A DNA stretch of 51,971 bases from an uncultured Bacilli bacterium (GCA_934130545.1 CAKOYD010000008.1:1-51971); one strand, 5' to 3'. Shown: positions 42,304 through 51,598, counted from the first letter of the stretch. The notes: generated by a model from the sequence alone, not told the origin. Translations and numbers: made by a program.

Positions 42304-43011
42304 ATGGCAAGAAGAAGTAAAAAGAAAAATCATTTATTATGGATTGTTTATCTATTAATAGTATGTTTAATTGGTTACTATACCCAAAATCAATTAAATA
42401 ATACTTACAGTATTCCATCATATGTTATTGAAAATATTCCTGAATATGATGGTCAAGATTATGTCTATATCAATAATAATGAACCATATTTTACTACTGA
42501 AGACCTATCTACATCATCATTTGAACACTATAGTGATTTAGATTATTTAGGAAGATGTGGCATAGCATATGCTAATATTAGTATTGACCTAATGCCTGCT
42601 AGTGAAAGAGAAAGTATTGGTATGATTAAACCAAGCGGTTGGCACACAATAAAATATGATATCATTAGTGGTAAATATTTATATAATAGATGTCATTTAA
42701 TAGGATACCAACTAACAGGCGAGAATGCTAACGAAAAGAATTTAATTACTTGTACAAGACAAATGAATACTAGTACCATGGTTAAATTTGAAAATTCTGT
42801 TGCTGATTATATAAAAAAGACTAATAACCACGTCTTGTACCGTGCTACACCAATATTTAAAGATGATAATTTACTAGCAAGTGGTGTTGAATTAGAAGCC
42901 CTATCAGTCGAAGATAATGGCGTAGGTATAAAGTTTAATGTCTTTATTTATAATGTTCAAGAAGGAATAGAAATAGACTATAAAACAGGGGACAGTCAAC
43001 TAATAAAATAG
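42304..43011 (+). CDS. Membrane-anchored DNA/RNA non-specific endonuclease
   Basis: The 235-residue protein has an N-terminal membrane helix (about residues 10-26) and then a beta-beta-alpha metal nuclease domain with the motif YNRCHLIGYQLTGENANEKN, where His is the general base and the downstream Asn binds metal, and NHVLYRATPIF. This is the RCH form of the DRGH active site found in Firmicute EndA-type enzymes. It probably degrades DNA on the cell surface for nutrition or DNA uptake. It is in an operon with the zinc-ribbon protein and tex. Confidence 0.88.
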   Translation: MARRSKKKNHLLWIVYLLIVCLIGYYTQNQLNNTYSIPSYVIENIPEYDGQDYVYINNNEPYFTTEDLSTSSFEHYSDLDYLGRCGIAYANISIDLMPASERESIGMIKPSGWHTIKYDIISGKYLYNRCHLIGYQLTGENANEKNLITCTRQMNTSTMVKFENSVADYIKKTNNHVLYRATPIFKDDNLLASGVELEALSVEDNGVGIKFNVFIYNVQEGIEIDYKTGDSQLIK

Positions 43012-43026
43012 AAAGAAGGATACATA

Positions 43027-45195
43027 ATGAATGAATTTATCATAAAAGAAATAGCTAATGAATTAAATATAAAAGTAAGTCAAGTAGAAAATACTTTAAA
43101 ATTATTAAGTGAAGGAAATACTATTCCCTTTATTGCTCGATATCGAAAAGAAATAACAGGTTCTTTAGATGAAGAACAAATAAGAAGTATTAATACTGTC
43201 TATGATTATCAAGTAAATCTAGCTAAAAGAAAAGAAGATGTTATTAGATTAATCGATGAAAAAGGTTTACTAACTGATGAAATAAAAGATAGTATTTTAA
43301 AATGCACTAAATTAGTAGAAGTAGAAGACTTATACCGACCATATAAAGAAAAGAAAAAGACTAAAGCCACAGACGCAATTAATAATGGTCTAGAACCTCT
43401 AGCCAAAATAATAATGAGTTTTCCACTTAAAATAGATATTGAAAGTACATGTACTAAATATCTAAATGATAAAGTAAAAACTACGGAAGAAGCCCTAACG
43501 GGCGCTAAATATATTATTGCAGAATGGATAAGTGATAATGCTAGTTATCGTAAATGGCTAAGAAACTATATCTATAATACTGGCACTATTAAATCTAAAA
43601 TAAAGAAAAACGCTGTTGATGAAACTAAAGTATATGAAATGTATTATGACTATAGTGAAAAGATTAAATATGCCAAACCACATCGTATCTTAGCAATGAA
43701 TAGAGGAGAAAAAGAAAATGTCCTATCTATTAGTATAGAAGTCGACACTGACTACATAATTAATCATTTAAAAGAAAAAATAATTAAAAATAAAGATTCT
43801 ATCTGTGCTAATATAGTAAATGATGCTATTATTGATAGTTATAAAAGATTAATATTCCCATCCGTAGAAAGAGAAATAAGAAGCGATTTAAAAGAAACTG
43901 CTGAAACGGGTGCTATCGATATTTTTGGAACTAACTTAGAAAACTTATTATTAACTCCACCAATGAAAGAAAAGATAGTTTTAGGATTAGATCCTGCTTA
44001 CCGAACAGGTTGTAAACTAGCTGTTGTAGATAGTACATCAAAAGTATTAAATATTAGTGTTATCTATCCTCATGAACCAAAGAATATGTGGACAGAATCT
44101 AAAGAAAAAATTAAAGAATTAATAAAGAAATATAATGTTGATATAATTGCTATTGGTAATGGAACAGCCTCAAGAGAAAGTGAAAAATTAGTAGCTGAAG
44201 TTATTCACGAATATACAGATAAAAAAGTAGAATATATAATTGTAAGTGAATCCGGCGCTAGTGTTTATTCGGCAAGTAAATTAGCTATCTCAGAATTTCC
44301 TGATTTACACGTTGAAGAAAGAAGCGCTATAAGTATTGCTAGAAGACTTCAAGACCCACTAAATGAACTAGTTAAAATAGATAGTAAAAGTATTGGCGTT
44401 GGGCAATATCAACATGATGTTAACGAAAAGAACCTAAACGATAAACTAGACTTTGTTGTCAGTAAAGTAGTTAATAATGTAGGTGTTAATCTTAATACTG
44501 CTAGCGGTTTTATTCTAAAATATATTTCTGGACTTACTAAAACAGTAATTAATAATATCATAACTTATCGTGAAGAACATGGTAAATATAATAATCGTGA
44601 AGAACTAAAGGAAGTTAAAGGCGTATCGGATAAAGTATATGAACAATCTATTGGTTTCTTAAGAATTGTTGATGGCACTAACCAACTAGATAAAACTCCA
44701 ATTCACCCTGAAAGTTATAACATTACCATGAAACTATTAAATGATTTAGATAGTAGTATCTCTGATATAGGCAGTCAAAAGTTAATAGATAAATTAGATA
44801 AACTTAATATTGAAGAATATGCTACTAAAAATAATGTTGATAAGTATACTATTGAAGACATTGCAAAATGTTTACAACAACCAAATCGTGATTATCGTGA
44901 TGATTATCCAAAACCAATATTAAAAAGTGATATCTTAAAATTAGAAGATTTAACTGTTGGTATGCAACTAGAAGGTACTGTTAGAAATGTTGTTGACTTC
45001 GGAGCATTTGTGGATATTGGCTTAAAAAACGATGGCCTTGTTCATATATCAAAATTAACAGACAAATATATAAAACATCCAACAGATGTTGTCAATGTTG
45101 GTGATATCGTCACTGTTTATGTTGATGAAATATATAAAGATAAAAACAAAGTAAGCTTAACAATGATAAAACCAAATATTAGTGTAAATAACTAA
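43027..45195 (+). CDS. tex: Tex-family transcription accessory protein with S1 domain
   Basis: The 722-residue protein has the full Tex layout: N-terminal helical part (PFIARYRKEITGSLDEEQIR), YqgF-like RNase H fold (VLGLDPAYRTGCKLAVVD), two helix-hairpin-helix motifs (TASGFILKYISGLTKTVIN, YNNREELKEVKGVSDKVYEQ) and a C-terminal S1 RNA-binding domain (LEGTVRNVVDFGAFVDIGL). Tex binds nucleic acids and the transcription machinery. Ribosome site AGAAGGA. Confidence 0.95.
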   Translation: MNEFIIKEIANELNIKVSQVENTLKLLSEGNTIPFIARYRKEITGSLDEEQIRSINTVYDYQVNLAKRKEDVIRLIDEKGLLTDEIKDSILKCTKLVEVEDLYRPYKEKKKTKATDAINNGLEPLAKIIMSFPLKIDIESTCTKYLNDKVKTTEEALTGAKYIIAEWISDNASYRKWLRNYIYNTGTIKSKIKKNAVDETKVYEMYYDYSEKIKYAKPHRILAMNRGEKENVLSISIEVDTDYIINHLKEKIIKNKDSICANIVNDAIIDSYKRLIFPSVEREIRSDLKETAETGAIDIFGTNLENLLLTPPMKEKIVLGLDPAYRTGCKLAVVDSTSKVLNISVIYPHEPKNMWTESKEKIKELIKKYNVDIIAIGNGTASRESEKLVAEVIHEYTDKKVEYIIVSESGASVYSASKLAISEFPDLHVEERSAISIARRLQDPLNELVKIDSKSIGVGQYQHDVNEKNLNDKLDFVVSKVVNNVGVNLNTASGFILKYISGLTKTVINNIITYREEHGKYNNREELKEVKGVSDKVYEQSIGFLRIVDGTNQLDKTPIHPESYNITMKLLNDLDSSISDIGSQKLIDKLDKLNIEEYATKNNVDKYTIEDIAKCLQQPNRDYRDDYPKPILKSDILKLEDLTVGMQLEGTVRNVVDFGAFVDIGLKNDGLVHISKLTDKYIKHPTDVVNVGDIVTVYVDEIYKDKNKVSLTMIKPNISVNN

Positions 45196-45240
45196 TATTT
45201 TTTTCATATTAAACCATAATAAATAAAGAAAAGGAGAAAT

Positions 45241-46722
45241 ATGAAATATACAAGTATATGGGAAGATACCATTAAAAAAAATAGTTATCCACAACTAAAA
45301 AAAGATATATCCACAGATGTGTTGATAATTGGTCTAGGCATAACCGGTTTATCCACAGCCTACCAATTACGAGATAGTAAACTAAATATTGTGGCTGTTG
45401 ATAGTCATCAAATGGGAAGCGGCACTACATCAAGAACCACAGGCAAATTAACCTACTTACAAAATGATATATATTCTTACTTATCAAAAAATATTAATAA
45501 AAAGACTGCTACTAACTATTTAGAATCTCAACTAGAAGCTATTAAAATAGTTAAAGATATAATAAAAGATAATAATATTAACTGTGATTTAGAAAAAGTT
45601 CCATCATATGTTTGGGCTAATAATAAAGACCAAATAAATATGGTTATTAAAGAAAAAAAATTTCTAGAAAATAATAAAATTAAAGTAAATACCCACAATA
45701 AAATACCTCTAATAGGTAATAAATATGGAATATCTGTATCTGACACTTACTATTTTAATCCACTAAAATATCTAACTGCCCTAAGTAATATTGTCAAAAG
45801 ATACACCAAAATCTATGAAAATACCACCATTACTGATATAACAAAAGATAAAGATAATTATATATGCCTAACTAAAAATAATAATAAAATAATAGCTAAA
45901 AAAGTAATTATTGCTTGTCATTATCCATTCTTTATATTTCCTTATTTTATGCCCTTAAAAGCATATATTGAACGATCATATTTGAGTGCTACTAAAGTAA
46001 AAGATAACAAAAAAGTATCTATGATAAGTATAAGTAAACCAACTACTTCACTAAGATACTACCATAACTCTGATAACAATAATAATTATTTATTATTATT
46101 AAAAAAATCACATAACCTAGGACTAGATAATAATGATAATAAAAACTTTAACTATCTATCTAAATATTTAGAAAAATATCCAGGGAATGTAGAATATTTA
46201 TGGTCCAATCAAGACTTAATAACTAGCGATAGACTACCATATATTGGTCGAATTCAAAAGAATAACAATAATCTCTTAATAGCCACCGGATATAATACTT
46301 GGGGTATGACTAATGGCACTATAGCAGGTCAAGTAATTGCTGACATAATTCAAAATAAATATAACAACTATGAAGAATTATTTAACCCATTAAGAAAAAT
46401 AAATAAAGCTAAATTAATAAACACTCCTGTTAATATAATAAGCAGTATTGTCTCTTATTTAACATCAATTATTAATAAAAATAAGTCTTGGTATAATAAA
46501 CAAGTAGAAATAAAGAATATTAATGGACAAAGTGTTGGTATATATACTGATGAAAAAGGTAACAAACATCATGTAAAAAACAAATGTCCCCATTTAGGAT
46601 GTAAATTGGTTTTTAATAGTAAAGAAAAAAGTTGGGATTGTCCATGTCATGGTTCTAGATTTGATATTGACGGTAATGTTATTGAAGGCCCATCAAGATA
46701 TAATATAAAAATAAAAAAATAG
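45241..46722 (+). CDS. FAD-dependent oxidoreductase with C-terminal Rieske domain
   Basis: The 493-residue protein has a DadA-type FAD domain with the dinucleotide motif VLIIGLGITGLSTAYQL near the N-terminus and a C-terminal Rieske 2Fe-2S domain (CPHLGCKLVFN and CPCHGSRF, Cys/His pairs from about residue 445). The combination matches Bacillus YhfW-like enzymes. The Rieske cluster probably passes electrons to or from FAD; the substrate, perhaps an amine or amino acid, is unknown. No signal peptide was seen. A GGAG ribosome site precedes the ATG. Confidence 0.88.
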   Translation: MKYTSIWEDTIKKNSYPQLKKDISTDVLIIGLGITGLSTAYQLRDSKLNIVAVDSHQMGSGTTSRTTGKLTYLQNDIYSYLSKNINKKTATNYLESQLEAIKIVKDIIKDNNINCDLEKVPSYVWANNKDQINMVIKEKKFLENNKIKVNTHNKIPLIGNKYGISVSDTYYFNPLKYLTALSNIVKRYTKIYENTTITDITKDKDNYICLTKNNNKIIAKKVIIACHYPFFIFPYFMPLKAYIERSYLSATKVKDNKKVSMISISKPTTSLRYYHNSDNNNNYLLLLKKSHNLGLDNNDNKNFNYLSKYLEKYPGNVEYLWSNQDLITSDRLPYIGRIQKNNNNLLIATGYNTWGMTNGTIAGQVIADIIQNKYNNYEELFNPLRKINKAKLINTPVNIISSIVSYLTSIINKNKSWYNKQVEIKNINGQSVGIYTDEKGNKHHVKNKCPHLGCKLVFNSKEKSWDCPCHGSRFDIDGNVIEGPSRYNIKIKK

Positions 46723-46770
46723 TATAGACAAAATTAATAATATTTGCGATAATCTTATAGGAGTGATACC

Positions 46771-48024
46771 ATGAAATTTATAGATAACATAGATAAAGAA
46801 GAATATATAGAGTTTTTTAATAAATTTAAATATAGTCATTTTATGCAATCTTACCCATGGGGACTAGCTATGGAAGAGACAAGGGGTAAAAAAGCTATTT
46901 ATGTCGGACTTAAAGATAATAAAAATAAATTAGTTGCCGCTTCATTACTCCTAAAGAAAGAATTACCATTTGGATACTGCTATTACTATGCTTCACGTGG
47001 TTATTTAATTGACTTTAATGATACTAAACTAGTAAAAACATTTACCGAAGAAATGAAAAAGTTCCTAAAAAGAACTAAAGGAATATATGTTAAAATTAAC
47101 CCAGAAATAATGTATCAAGAAATAAATGATGATGGTAGCAGAATAGAAAATGGTAAAAATAACTTTAAAATATTTAATAATTTAATAAATTTAGGATATA
47201 TTCATCAAGGATTTGTAAAATTATATGAAAATAATGAGCCAAGATATACATTTCGTAGATATTATGAAAAATATAAAAGTATGGAAGAGATAGATAATAG
47301 TATATCTAAAACATTCATGCAAACAGTAAAAAGAAGTTATACTTATAATTTAAAAATTAACTTTGATAGTAATGTTGATAATTTTTGGAAATTAAATAAA
47401 TCTAATGCTAAAAAAGATGACTTTATTCAATATTCGGATAAATTCTATAAAGCACTATATAAATATGGTAAAGAATATAATAATCTATTAGTATTTGATG
47501 TATCAGTTAATGGTAAAAAATTATATCAAGATACCTTAGATAGTTATAATAAAATAAAAGAAGACTTTGCTAACAATTTAATAAGTAAGAAAAATAAAGC
47601 TGATAGTCAAGATAAATTAACAAGATTAGAAAAAGAACTAGATATATTTAAAGAATATAAAGATCAAGATGATATGGTTATATGTTCATTAATAAATGGA
47701 ATAGCTAATGATATGATGTGGACTATGTATATAGGTAATAATAAATTAGGAGAATACTTATTTGCTGTTAATCGCATCTATTATGAAACAATAAAATACT
47801 GCTATGAACATAAATATCGTTTCTTAGATTTATATGGAACAGTAGGGGATGTTAATACTAAATATAAAAACTTAGGTGGACTACATGCCTATAAGAAAAA
47901 ATATGGTGATACCTATATTGAATTTATTGGAGAATTTGACTTAGTAGGTAATAAGTTTATGTATAAAATATTGCCCAAATTATTAGGAATATACCGTTAT
48001 ATAAGAAAGAAAATTAGCAAGTAA
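46771..48024 (+). CDS. FemABX-family peptidoglycan aminoacyltransferase
   Basis: The 417-residue protein has the FemX/FemA fold: the N-terminal HFMQSYPWGLAMEETRGKKA segment, YYYASRGYLIDF, two GNAT-like halves and an inserted helical coiled-coil arm (about residues 265-305, NLISKKNKADSQDKLTRLEK). FemABX enzymes add amino acids from aminoacyl-tRNA to lipid II side chains to build interpeptide bridges. This indicates a branched peptidoglycan and therefore a walled bacterium. It ends at a bidirectional terminator. Confidence 0.92.
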   Translation: MKFIDNIDKEEYIEFFNKFKYSHFMQSYPWGLAMEETRGKKAIYVGLKDNKNKLVAASLLLKKELPFGYCYYYASRGYLIDFNDTKLVKTFTEEMKKFLKRTKGIYVKINPEIMYQEINDDGSRIENGKNNFKIFNNLINLGYIHQGFVKLYENNEPRYTFRRYYEKYKSMEEIDNSISKTFMQTVKRSYTYNLKINFDSNVDNFWKLNKSNAKKDDFIQYSDKFYKALYKYGKEYNNLLVFDVSVNGKKLYQDTLDSYNKIKEDFANNLISKKNKADSQDKLTRLEKELDIFKEYKDQDDMVICSLINGIANDMMWTMYIGNNKLGEYLFAVNRIYYETIKYCYEHKYRFLDLYGTVGDVNTKYKNLGGLHAYKKKYGDTYIEFIGEFDLVGNKFMYKILPKLLGIYRYIRKKISK

Positions 48025-48053
48025 AAACAAGGAACTAGTTCCTTGTTTTTTTT
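48024..48053. terminator. Bidirectional terminator after the FemABX gene
   Basis: AAAACAAGGAA (48024-48034) and TTCCTTGTTTT (48039-48049) form an 11-bp stem with loop CTAG and T-tracts on both strands. Confidence 0.9.
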
Positions 48054-48483
48054 ATAAGTAATTCTTAAGTTCTTCAATACTATTTTCTTGCATTCCAATA
48101 AACTTATTAACAATATCTAAAACTTCTTTATCTATTTTCTTGTTATTATATATCTTTCTTCCCTCAATAATACCCATATCAGTACCCTGAATCAAAAGTT
48201 CAGCAATCTTTGAATTACTATGATTAGTAAGTGTCTTCATTTCCACACCATACCAAGTCATTAACTTAGTCATAGTATTTGTTTCATGAGGCTTATCCTC
48301 ACTATTGTATTTTTTATAAACAGACTTAATTTTCTCTGAAATATTTTTATATTTATCACGCTGTTTCTCTAACAAATCTTTAAAATCATTATCTTCTACC
48401 TTATCTAAAACAAAAGAAATAGCATCAATTCCCATACTAGCACCTTTACTTATTTCATCAAGAGCATTTATATTCTCTTCCAT
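48052..48483 (-). CDS. Four-helix-bundle protein (DUF2383/ferritin-like type)
   Basis: The 143-residue protein begins MEENINALDEISKGASMGID and consists of four predicted amphipathic helices. The pattern IDAISFVLDKVEDNDFKDLL, a ferritin-like bundle common in Firmicutes, suggests a DUF2383-like fold, but iron-binding Glu/His pairs are not obvious. The start ATG 48483 follows GAGAGGAACT; 28 upstream in-frame codons lack a ribosome site. It lies alone, convergent with the FemABX gene. Confidence 0.6.
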   Translation of the reverse strand: MEENINALDEISKGASMGIDAISFVLDKVEDNDFKDLLEKQRDKYKNISEKIKSVYKKYNSEDKPHETNTMTKLMTWYGVEMKTLTNHSNSKIAELLIQGTDMGIIEGRKIYNNKKIDKEVLDIVNKFIGMQENSIEELKNYL

Positions 48484-48613
48484 AATAGTTCCTCTCTTTC
48501 TTAAGATATTTATATCTTCACTTGTTATTATAAACACCCTAATAAATTTTATACTTAAACATTTCATAAAATATTATTAAATTACATAAGCTAAAAGTGA
48601 AAGGAATATATTT

Positions 48614-49066
48614 ATGAAATTAAGTCAAAAGTTATTATATATATTAACACCTCTAATTGGTGGAAGTATAGTAGGACTAATTATAAATAAATCTATAGAT
48701 TATAACTATTTAGTTAACCCACCATTATCTCCACCATCTTATTTATTTCCAATAGTATGGGGTATCTTATATTTACTAATAGGTACATCATACTATATAT
48801 ATAGAAAGAATAATAATGATGATTCTCTAACTATAAAATTATATTATATCCAACTAATATTAAACTATTTATGGTCTATAATATTCTTCACTCTAAAATT
48901 ACGTACTCTAGCAGTTATATGGATAATTGTACTAGCTATAACTATTATTTATCTAATGATAAGATTCTATAAAGAAGAAAGAACAAGTTTCTATTTGCTT
49001 ATTCCATATATATTATGGGTATTATTCGCTACATACTTAAATATAGGGATAGTGGTTTTAAATTAA
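48614..49066 (+). CDS. TspO/MBR family membrane protein
   Basis: The 150-residue protein has five membrane helices and the TspO motif NPPLSPPSYLFPIVWGILYLL, with the conserved proline/tryptophan-rich N-terminal part. TspO proteins bind porphyrins and related ligands and are linked to stress. The gene diverges from the four-helix protein and lies just upstream of the tRNA gene. Ribosome site is AAAGGA. Confidence 0.9.
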   Translation: MKLSQKLLYILTPLIGGSIVGLIINKSIDYNYLVNPPLSPPSYLFPIVWGILYLLIGTSYYIYRKNNNDDSLTIKLYYIQLILNYLWSIIFFTLKLRTLAVIWIIVLAITIIYLMIRFYKEERTSFYLLIPYILWVLFATYLNIGIVVLN

Positions 49067-49093
49067 AATATATTAGAAATTAACAATAATCAG

Positions 49094-49122
49094 TTGACAA
49101 TATAACTAAAATATAGTAATAT
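49094..49122 (+). promoter_or_regulatory. Promoter of the tRNA-Gly gene
   Basis: TTGACA (49094-49099) and TAATAT (49117-49122) are separated by 17 bases; the tRNA begins 18 bases after the -10. Confidence 0.75.
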
Positions 49123-49140
49123 TTATATTGCAAGTGATTT

Positions 49141-49214
49141 GCAGATGTAGTTTAATGGTAGAACTTCAGCCTTCCAAGCTGACCACGGGAGTTCGATTCT
49201 CCTCATCTGCTCCA
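49141..49214 (+). tRNA. tRNA-Gly (UCC)
   Basis: A complete 74-base tRNA cloverleaf: acceptor GCAGATG/CATCTGC, D arm with TTTAATGGTAGA, anticodon loop CTTCCAA with anticodon TCC, T arm GGGAG-TTCGATT-CTCC, discriminator T and encoded CCA (49212-49214). It decodes GGA and probably other glycine codons. Confidence 0.95.
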
Positions 49215-49226
49215 TAGTGAAATCTG

Positions 49227-49245
49227 CTCGAACTTTTCGAGTTTT
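49227..49245 (+). terminator. Terminator after tRNA-Gly
   Basis: CTCGAA (49227-49232) pairs with TTCGAG (49236-49241), followed by TTTT. Confidence 0.6.
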
Positions 49246-49252
49246 GATAAAT

Positions 49253-49281
49253 AACTAATCTAGAAATGGATTAGTTTTTTT
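49253..49281 (+). terminator. Second, stronger terminator after tRNA-Gly
   Basis: AACTAATC (49253-49260) pairs with GATTAGTT (49269-49276) over 8 bp, followed by TTTTTTT (49275-49281). Confidence 0.75.
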
Positions 49282-49285
49282 GTGT

Positions 49286-49313
49286 ATCGAACTCCCACGT
49301 TTCAGCTTGGAAG
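49286..49313 (-). repeat. Inverted fragment of tRNA-Gly (T arm to anticodon arm)
   Basis: Read on the minus strand, 49313-49286 repeats the tRNA-Gly sequence CTTCCAAGCTGA (the anticodon loop and 3' stem), five unrelated bases where the tRNA has four, then GGGAGTTCGAT (T arm). So 23 of about 28 bases match the gene at 49171-49197. The plus strand is therefore antisense to the tRNA. Confidence 0.85.
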
Positions 49314-49354
49314 AATACAAAGACTATCCTACTTTATAAAGAAAGGATGGAACT

Positions 49355-49627
49355 ATGGTAAATATTATTAAAGAAGAACTATCATTAGAAGAATCATTAA
49401 GAAAGAAAATTGAGTTTATTTGTGATTTTACTAATAATAAACCTACCATTATAAATGGTAGTATTAGAAAAATTGATAAGACTAATTTAACTTATATTGA
49501 ACCACATAGAATAATTATTAATAATACTACATTTCTTGCTTTCAATTATTCTAATGAAATATTTATTGAAAATTTATCTAATAAGATAAAATTATCAGAA
49601 CTAGAAGATTATTTAAAAACTATCTAA
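49355..49627 (+). CDS. Unknown protein, 90 aa, next to tRNA
   Basis: I do not recognise this small soluble protein. It begins with a charged helix (MVNIIKEELSLEESLRKKIE) and a beta-rich middle (TIINGSIRKIDKTNLTYIEP). The ribosome site AAAGGATG precedes the ATG. It lies between tRNA-Gly and the recombinase in the same direction and could be cargo or a regulator of the mobile element. Confidence 0.6.
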   Translation: MVNIIKEELSLEESLRKKIEFICDFTNNKPTIINGSIRKIDKTNLTYIEPHRIIINNTTFLAFNYSNEIFIENLSNKIKLSELEDYLKTI

Positions 49628-49636
49628 ATACTATGT

Positions 49637-49681
49637 ATTCCCTAATCAGGGAATTGACAAATCTTTAAAAAGTGATATTAT
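49637..49681 (+). promoter_or_regulatory. Promoter of the recombinase leader with overlapping palindrome
   Basis: TTGACA (49654-49659) and TATTAT (49676-49681) are spaced 16 bases. An inverted repeat ATTCCCT-AATC-AGGGAAT (49637-49654) abuts the -35 element; it may be a repressor site or a terminator for the preceding gene. Confidence 0.6.
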
Positions 49682-49726
49682 AAATAACCAATGAAAGAGG
49701 TATGCTCTAGAAATGGAGGTACATCT

Positions 49727-49804
49727 ATGAAGAAAAAACACAATTTACCCAAAATTTATAATATTGAATTAATTGAGGAGTCAGTAGTATTTAGACTTTA
49801 TTAA
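49727..49804 (+). CDS. 25-residue leader peptide of the recombinase gene
   Basis: A short ORF with GGAGG seven bases upstream encodes MKKKHNLPKIYNIELIEESV and five further residues. Its last ten codons form the 5' arm and loop of the hairpin upstream of the recombinase, and its TAA stop is the first part of the 3' arm. This layout, peptide then terminator then gene, is typical of ribosome-controlled attenuation. Translation is not proven. Confidence 0.55.
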   Translation: MKKKHNLPKIYNIELIEESVVFRLY

Positions 49805-49826
49805 ATACTATTGTCTCCTCTTTTTT
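49775..49826 (+). terminator. Attenuator-like terminator upstream of the recombinase
   Basis: GAGGAG (49775-49780) with CTCCTC (49815-49820) and TAGTATTTA (49785-49793) with TAAATACTA (49802-49810) form a stem of about 18 bp with an 8-base loop, followed by six T residues. It separates the promoter and leader from the recombinase. Confidence 0.8.
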
Positions 49827-49846
49827 AGTAAAAGGAGTTGAAGATA

Positions 49847-51565
49847 ATGAATAATGAAAAGAAAATTGCTGGTATTTATATTAGAGTTAGTGCCGAAGAT
49901 CAAGCTCGTGAGGGATTTAGTTTACCAGAGCAAGAAAAACGATTAAGAGCAATGTGTGAGTATAAAGGTTATGAAATATATAAACTATACAAAGATGCTG
50001 GTATAAGTGCTAAAACGGGCAATACTAGACCTGCATTTGAAGAACTATTACAAGATATAAGAGATAAAAAATGTAATACTATCGTTGTATTAAAGTTAGA
50101 TAGACTTACTCGTTCAGTATTTGATTTAGAAGGTATAATGAACTTTCTTGAAGAAAATAATGCTTACCTAGATTGTGCTAATGAAGAAATAAATACTACT
50201 AATTCAAGTGGTAAAATGGTGGCTAGACTTTTAACAACAGTTTCACAAAATGAAATAGAAAGAACAAGTGAAAGAACTAAATTTGGTTTATCTGGTGCAA
50301 TTAAAGAAGGACATATTCCTGCTCGTGCTCCACTCGGCTATAAGCGTATAGATAAAAAGTTAGTTCCTGATTCACTTACAAAAGATATTGTAATTAGAAT
50401 TTATAATTTGTATTTTGAAGGTAAATCATACTACAATATAGCAACTATATTTAATGAAGAACAAGTATTAGGTAAAACTAATTGGAAAGATACAGGAATA
50501 CTCCGAATAATCTCAAATGAAGTTTATAAAGGCGATTATGTGCATGGTAAAAGAACAAATCATCCTACACTATACAAAGATGTTGTTGAGCCAATAATAA
50601 GTAAAGAAATGTGGGAAAATTGCCAAGTTCAAAAGAAGAAAAATCAAAAGAATTATATGAGAACTCAAACTTATATTTTCTTACAAAAATTAAAGTGTCC
50701 TAAGTGTGGAAGAATACTTGCTGGTGGTGCTTCACATAAGATTAAATCTGATAAATGGTATTTCTATTATAGGTGTGAAAATTGTAAAAACAATATTCAC
50801 GAAAGCAAAATAGAAGATAAGATTAAAAACCTACTTGCTGATATATTAGAATATGACAATGTTGTTAATGAGTTTTTCTTACCAGTTCTAAAATCAAAAG
50901 TAGATAATCCTAAAGAGCAAATAGAAAAAGAATTAAAGAACTTAAATAATAAACGAGATAGAATTAGAAAAGCATATATTGATGAGTTATTTACTGAAGA
51001 AGAATTTAAACAAGAATCTAAACTAATTGAAAATCAAATTGAAATAATTAATTCTAAATTATTAGAAAATTCACAAGCAGAACAATTAAACTTTACTACC
51101 GAAGATATATTATTAAAAAGAGATATGGATTTTATTAATAAAGTTAAATTACCAATATCATATTATGCTTTTAATGATAATTGGGATTTACTAGATCGAG
51201 ATATTAAAGCCGATATTGTTATGAGATATATTGATGATATTGAACTAGAACTTAAAAATAATAAATATGAAGTTAAGCAAATTAACTTTAGAAGCACTTT
51301 TTATAGTGATTTTGAAGAATTATATAAGAAAGGTTATATCGATAAGAAAAGACCTCTTACATACGATTTTAATGGTGTATGTGTAGATACAAATGTAAGA
51401 TATAGTGAATATTTACCAATTAAAGATGTAATGCAACACTTGTATAGATTAAATGAATATTATGAAGTTAATTTATATAAAGGAACATATTATAAAGAAA
51501 CTGAAAAATTAGATATAGGACCACTTCAAAGAAATGAAGTTCCTATTAGAGTATTTCCATTATAA
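49847..51565 (+). CDS. Large serine recombinase (site-specific integrase)
   Basis: The 572-residue protein has an N-terminal resolvase domain with catalytic Ser in AGIYIRVSAEDQAREGFS, LKLDRLTRSVFDLEGIM and SQNEIERTSERTKFGL, then the recombinase DNA-binding domain, a zinc ribbon (CPKCGRILAGG with CENCKN) and a coiled-coil motif (about 365-410). This is the architecture of integrases of TnpX/Tn4451-like and other Firmicute integrative elements. It lies 105 bases after the end of the small unknown gene. Start ATG 49847 follows AAAGGAG; TTG 49838 sits in that region. Confidence 0.95.
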   Translation: MNNEKKIAGIYIRVSAEDQAREGFSLPEQEKRLRAMCEYKGYEIYKLYKDAGISAKTGNTRPAFEELLQDIRDKKCNTIVVLKLDRLTRSVFDLEGIMNFLEENNAYLDCANEEINTTNSSGKMVARLLTTVSQNEIERTSERTKFGLSGAIKEGHIPARAPLGYKRIDKKLVPDSLTKDIVIRIYNLYFEGKSYYNIATIFNEEQVLGKTNWKDTGILRIISNEVYKGDYVHGKRTNHPTLYKDVVEPIISKEMWENCQVQKKKNQKNYMRTQTYIFLQKLKCPKCGRILAGGASHKIKSDKWYFYYRCENCKNNIHESKIEDKIKNLLADILEYDNVVNEFFLPVLKSKVDNPKEQIEKELKNLNNKRDRIRKAYIDELFTEEEFKQESKLIENQIEIINSKLLENSQAEQLNFTTEDILLKRDMDFINKVKLPISYYAFNDNWDLLDRDIKADIVMRYIDDIELELKNNKYEVKQINFRSTFYSDFEELYKKGYIDKKRPLTYDFNGVCVDTNVRYSEYLPIKDVMQHLYRLNEYYEVNLYKGTYYKETEKLDIGPLQRNEVPIRVFPL

Positions 51566-51598
51566 AAAGATAATAATAGAAATGATAATTGGTTATCA

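Noticed and set aside
45307..45357. ATATCCACAG and a perfect DnaA box TTATCCACA inside the FAD/Rieske gene, resembling the palindrome at 18.9 kb
   Set aside because: They lie in a coding region, are not symmetrical and are explained by codons of the FAD-binding motif; two sites alone do not make an origin.
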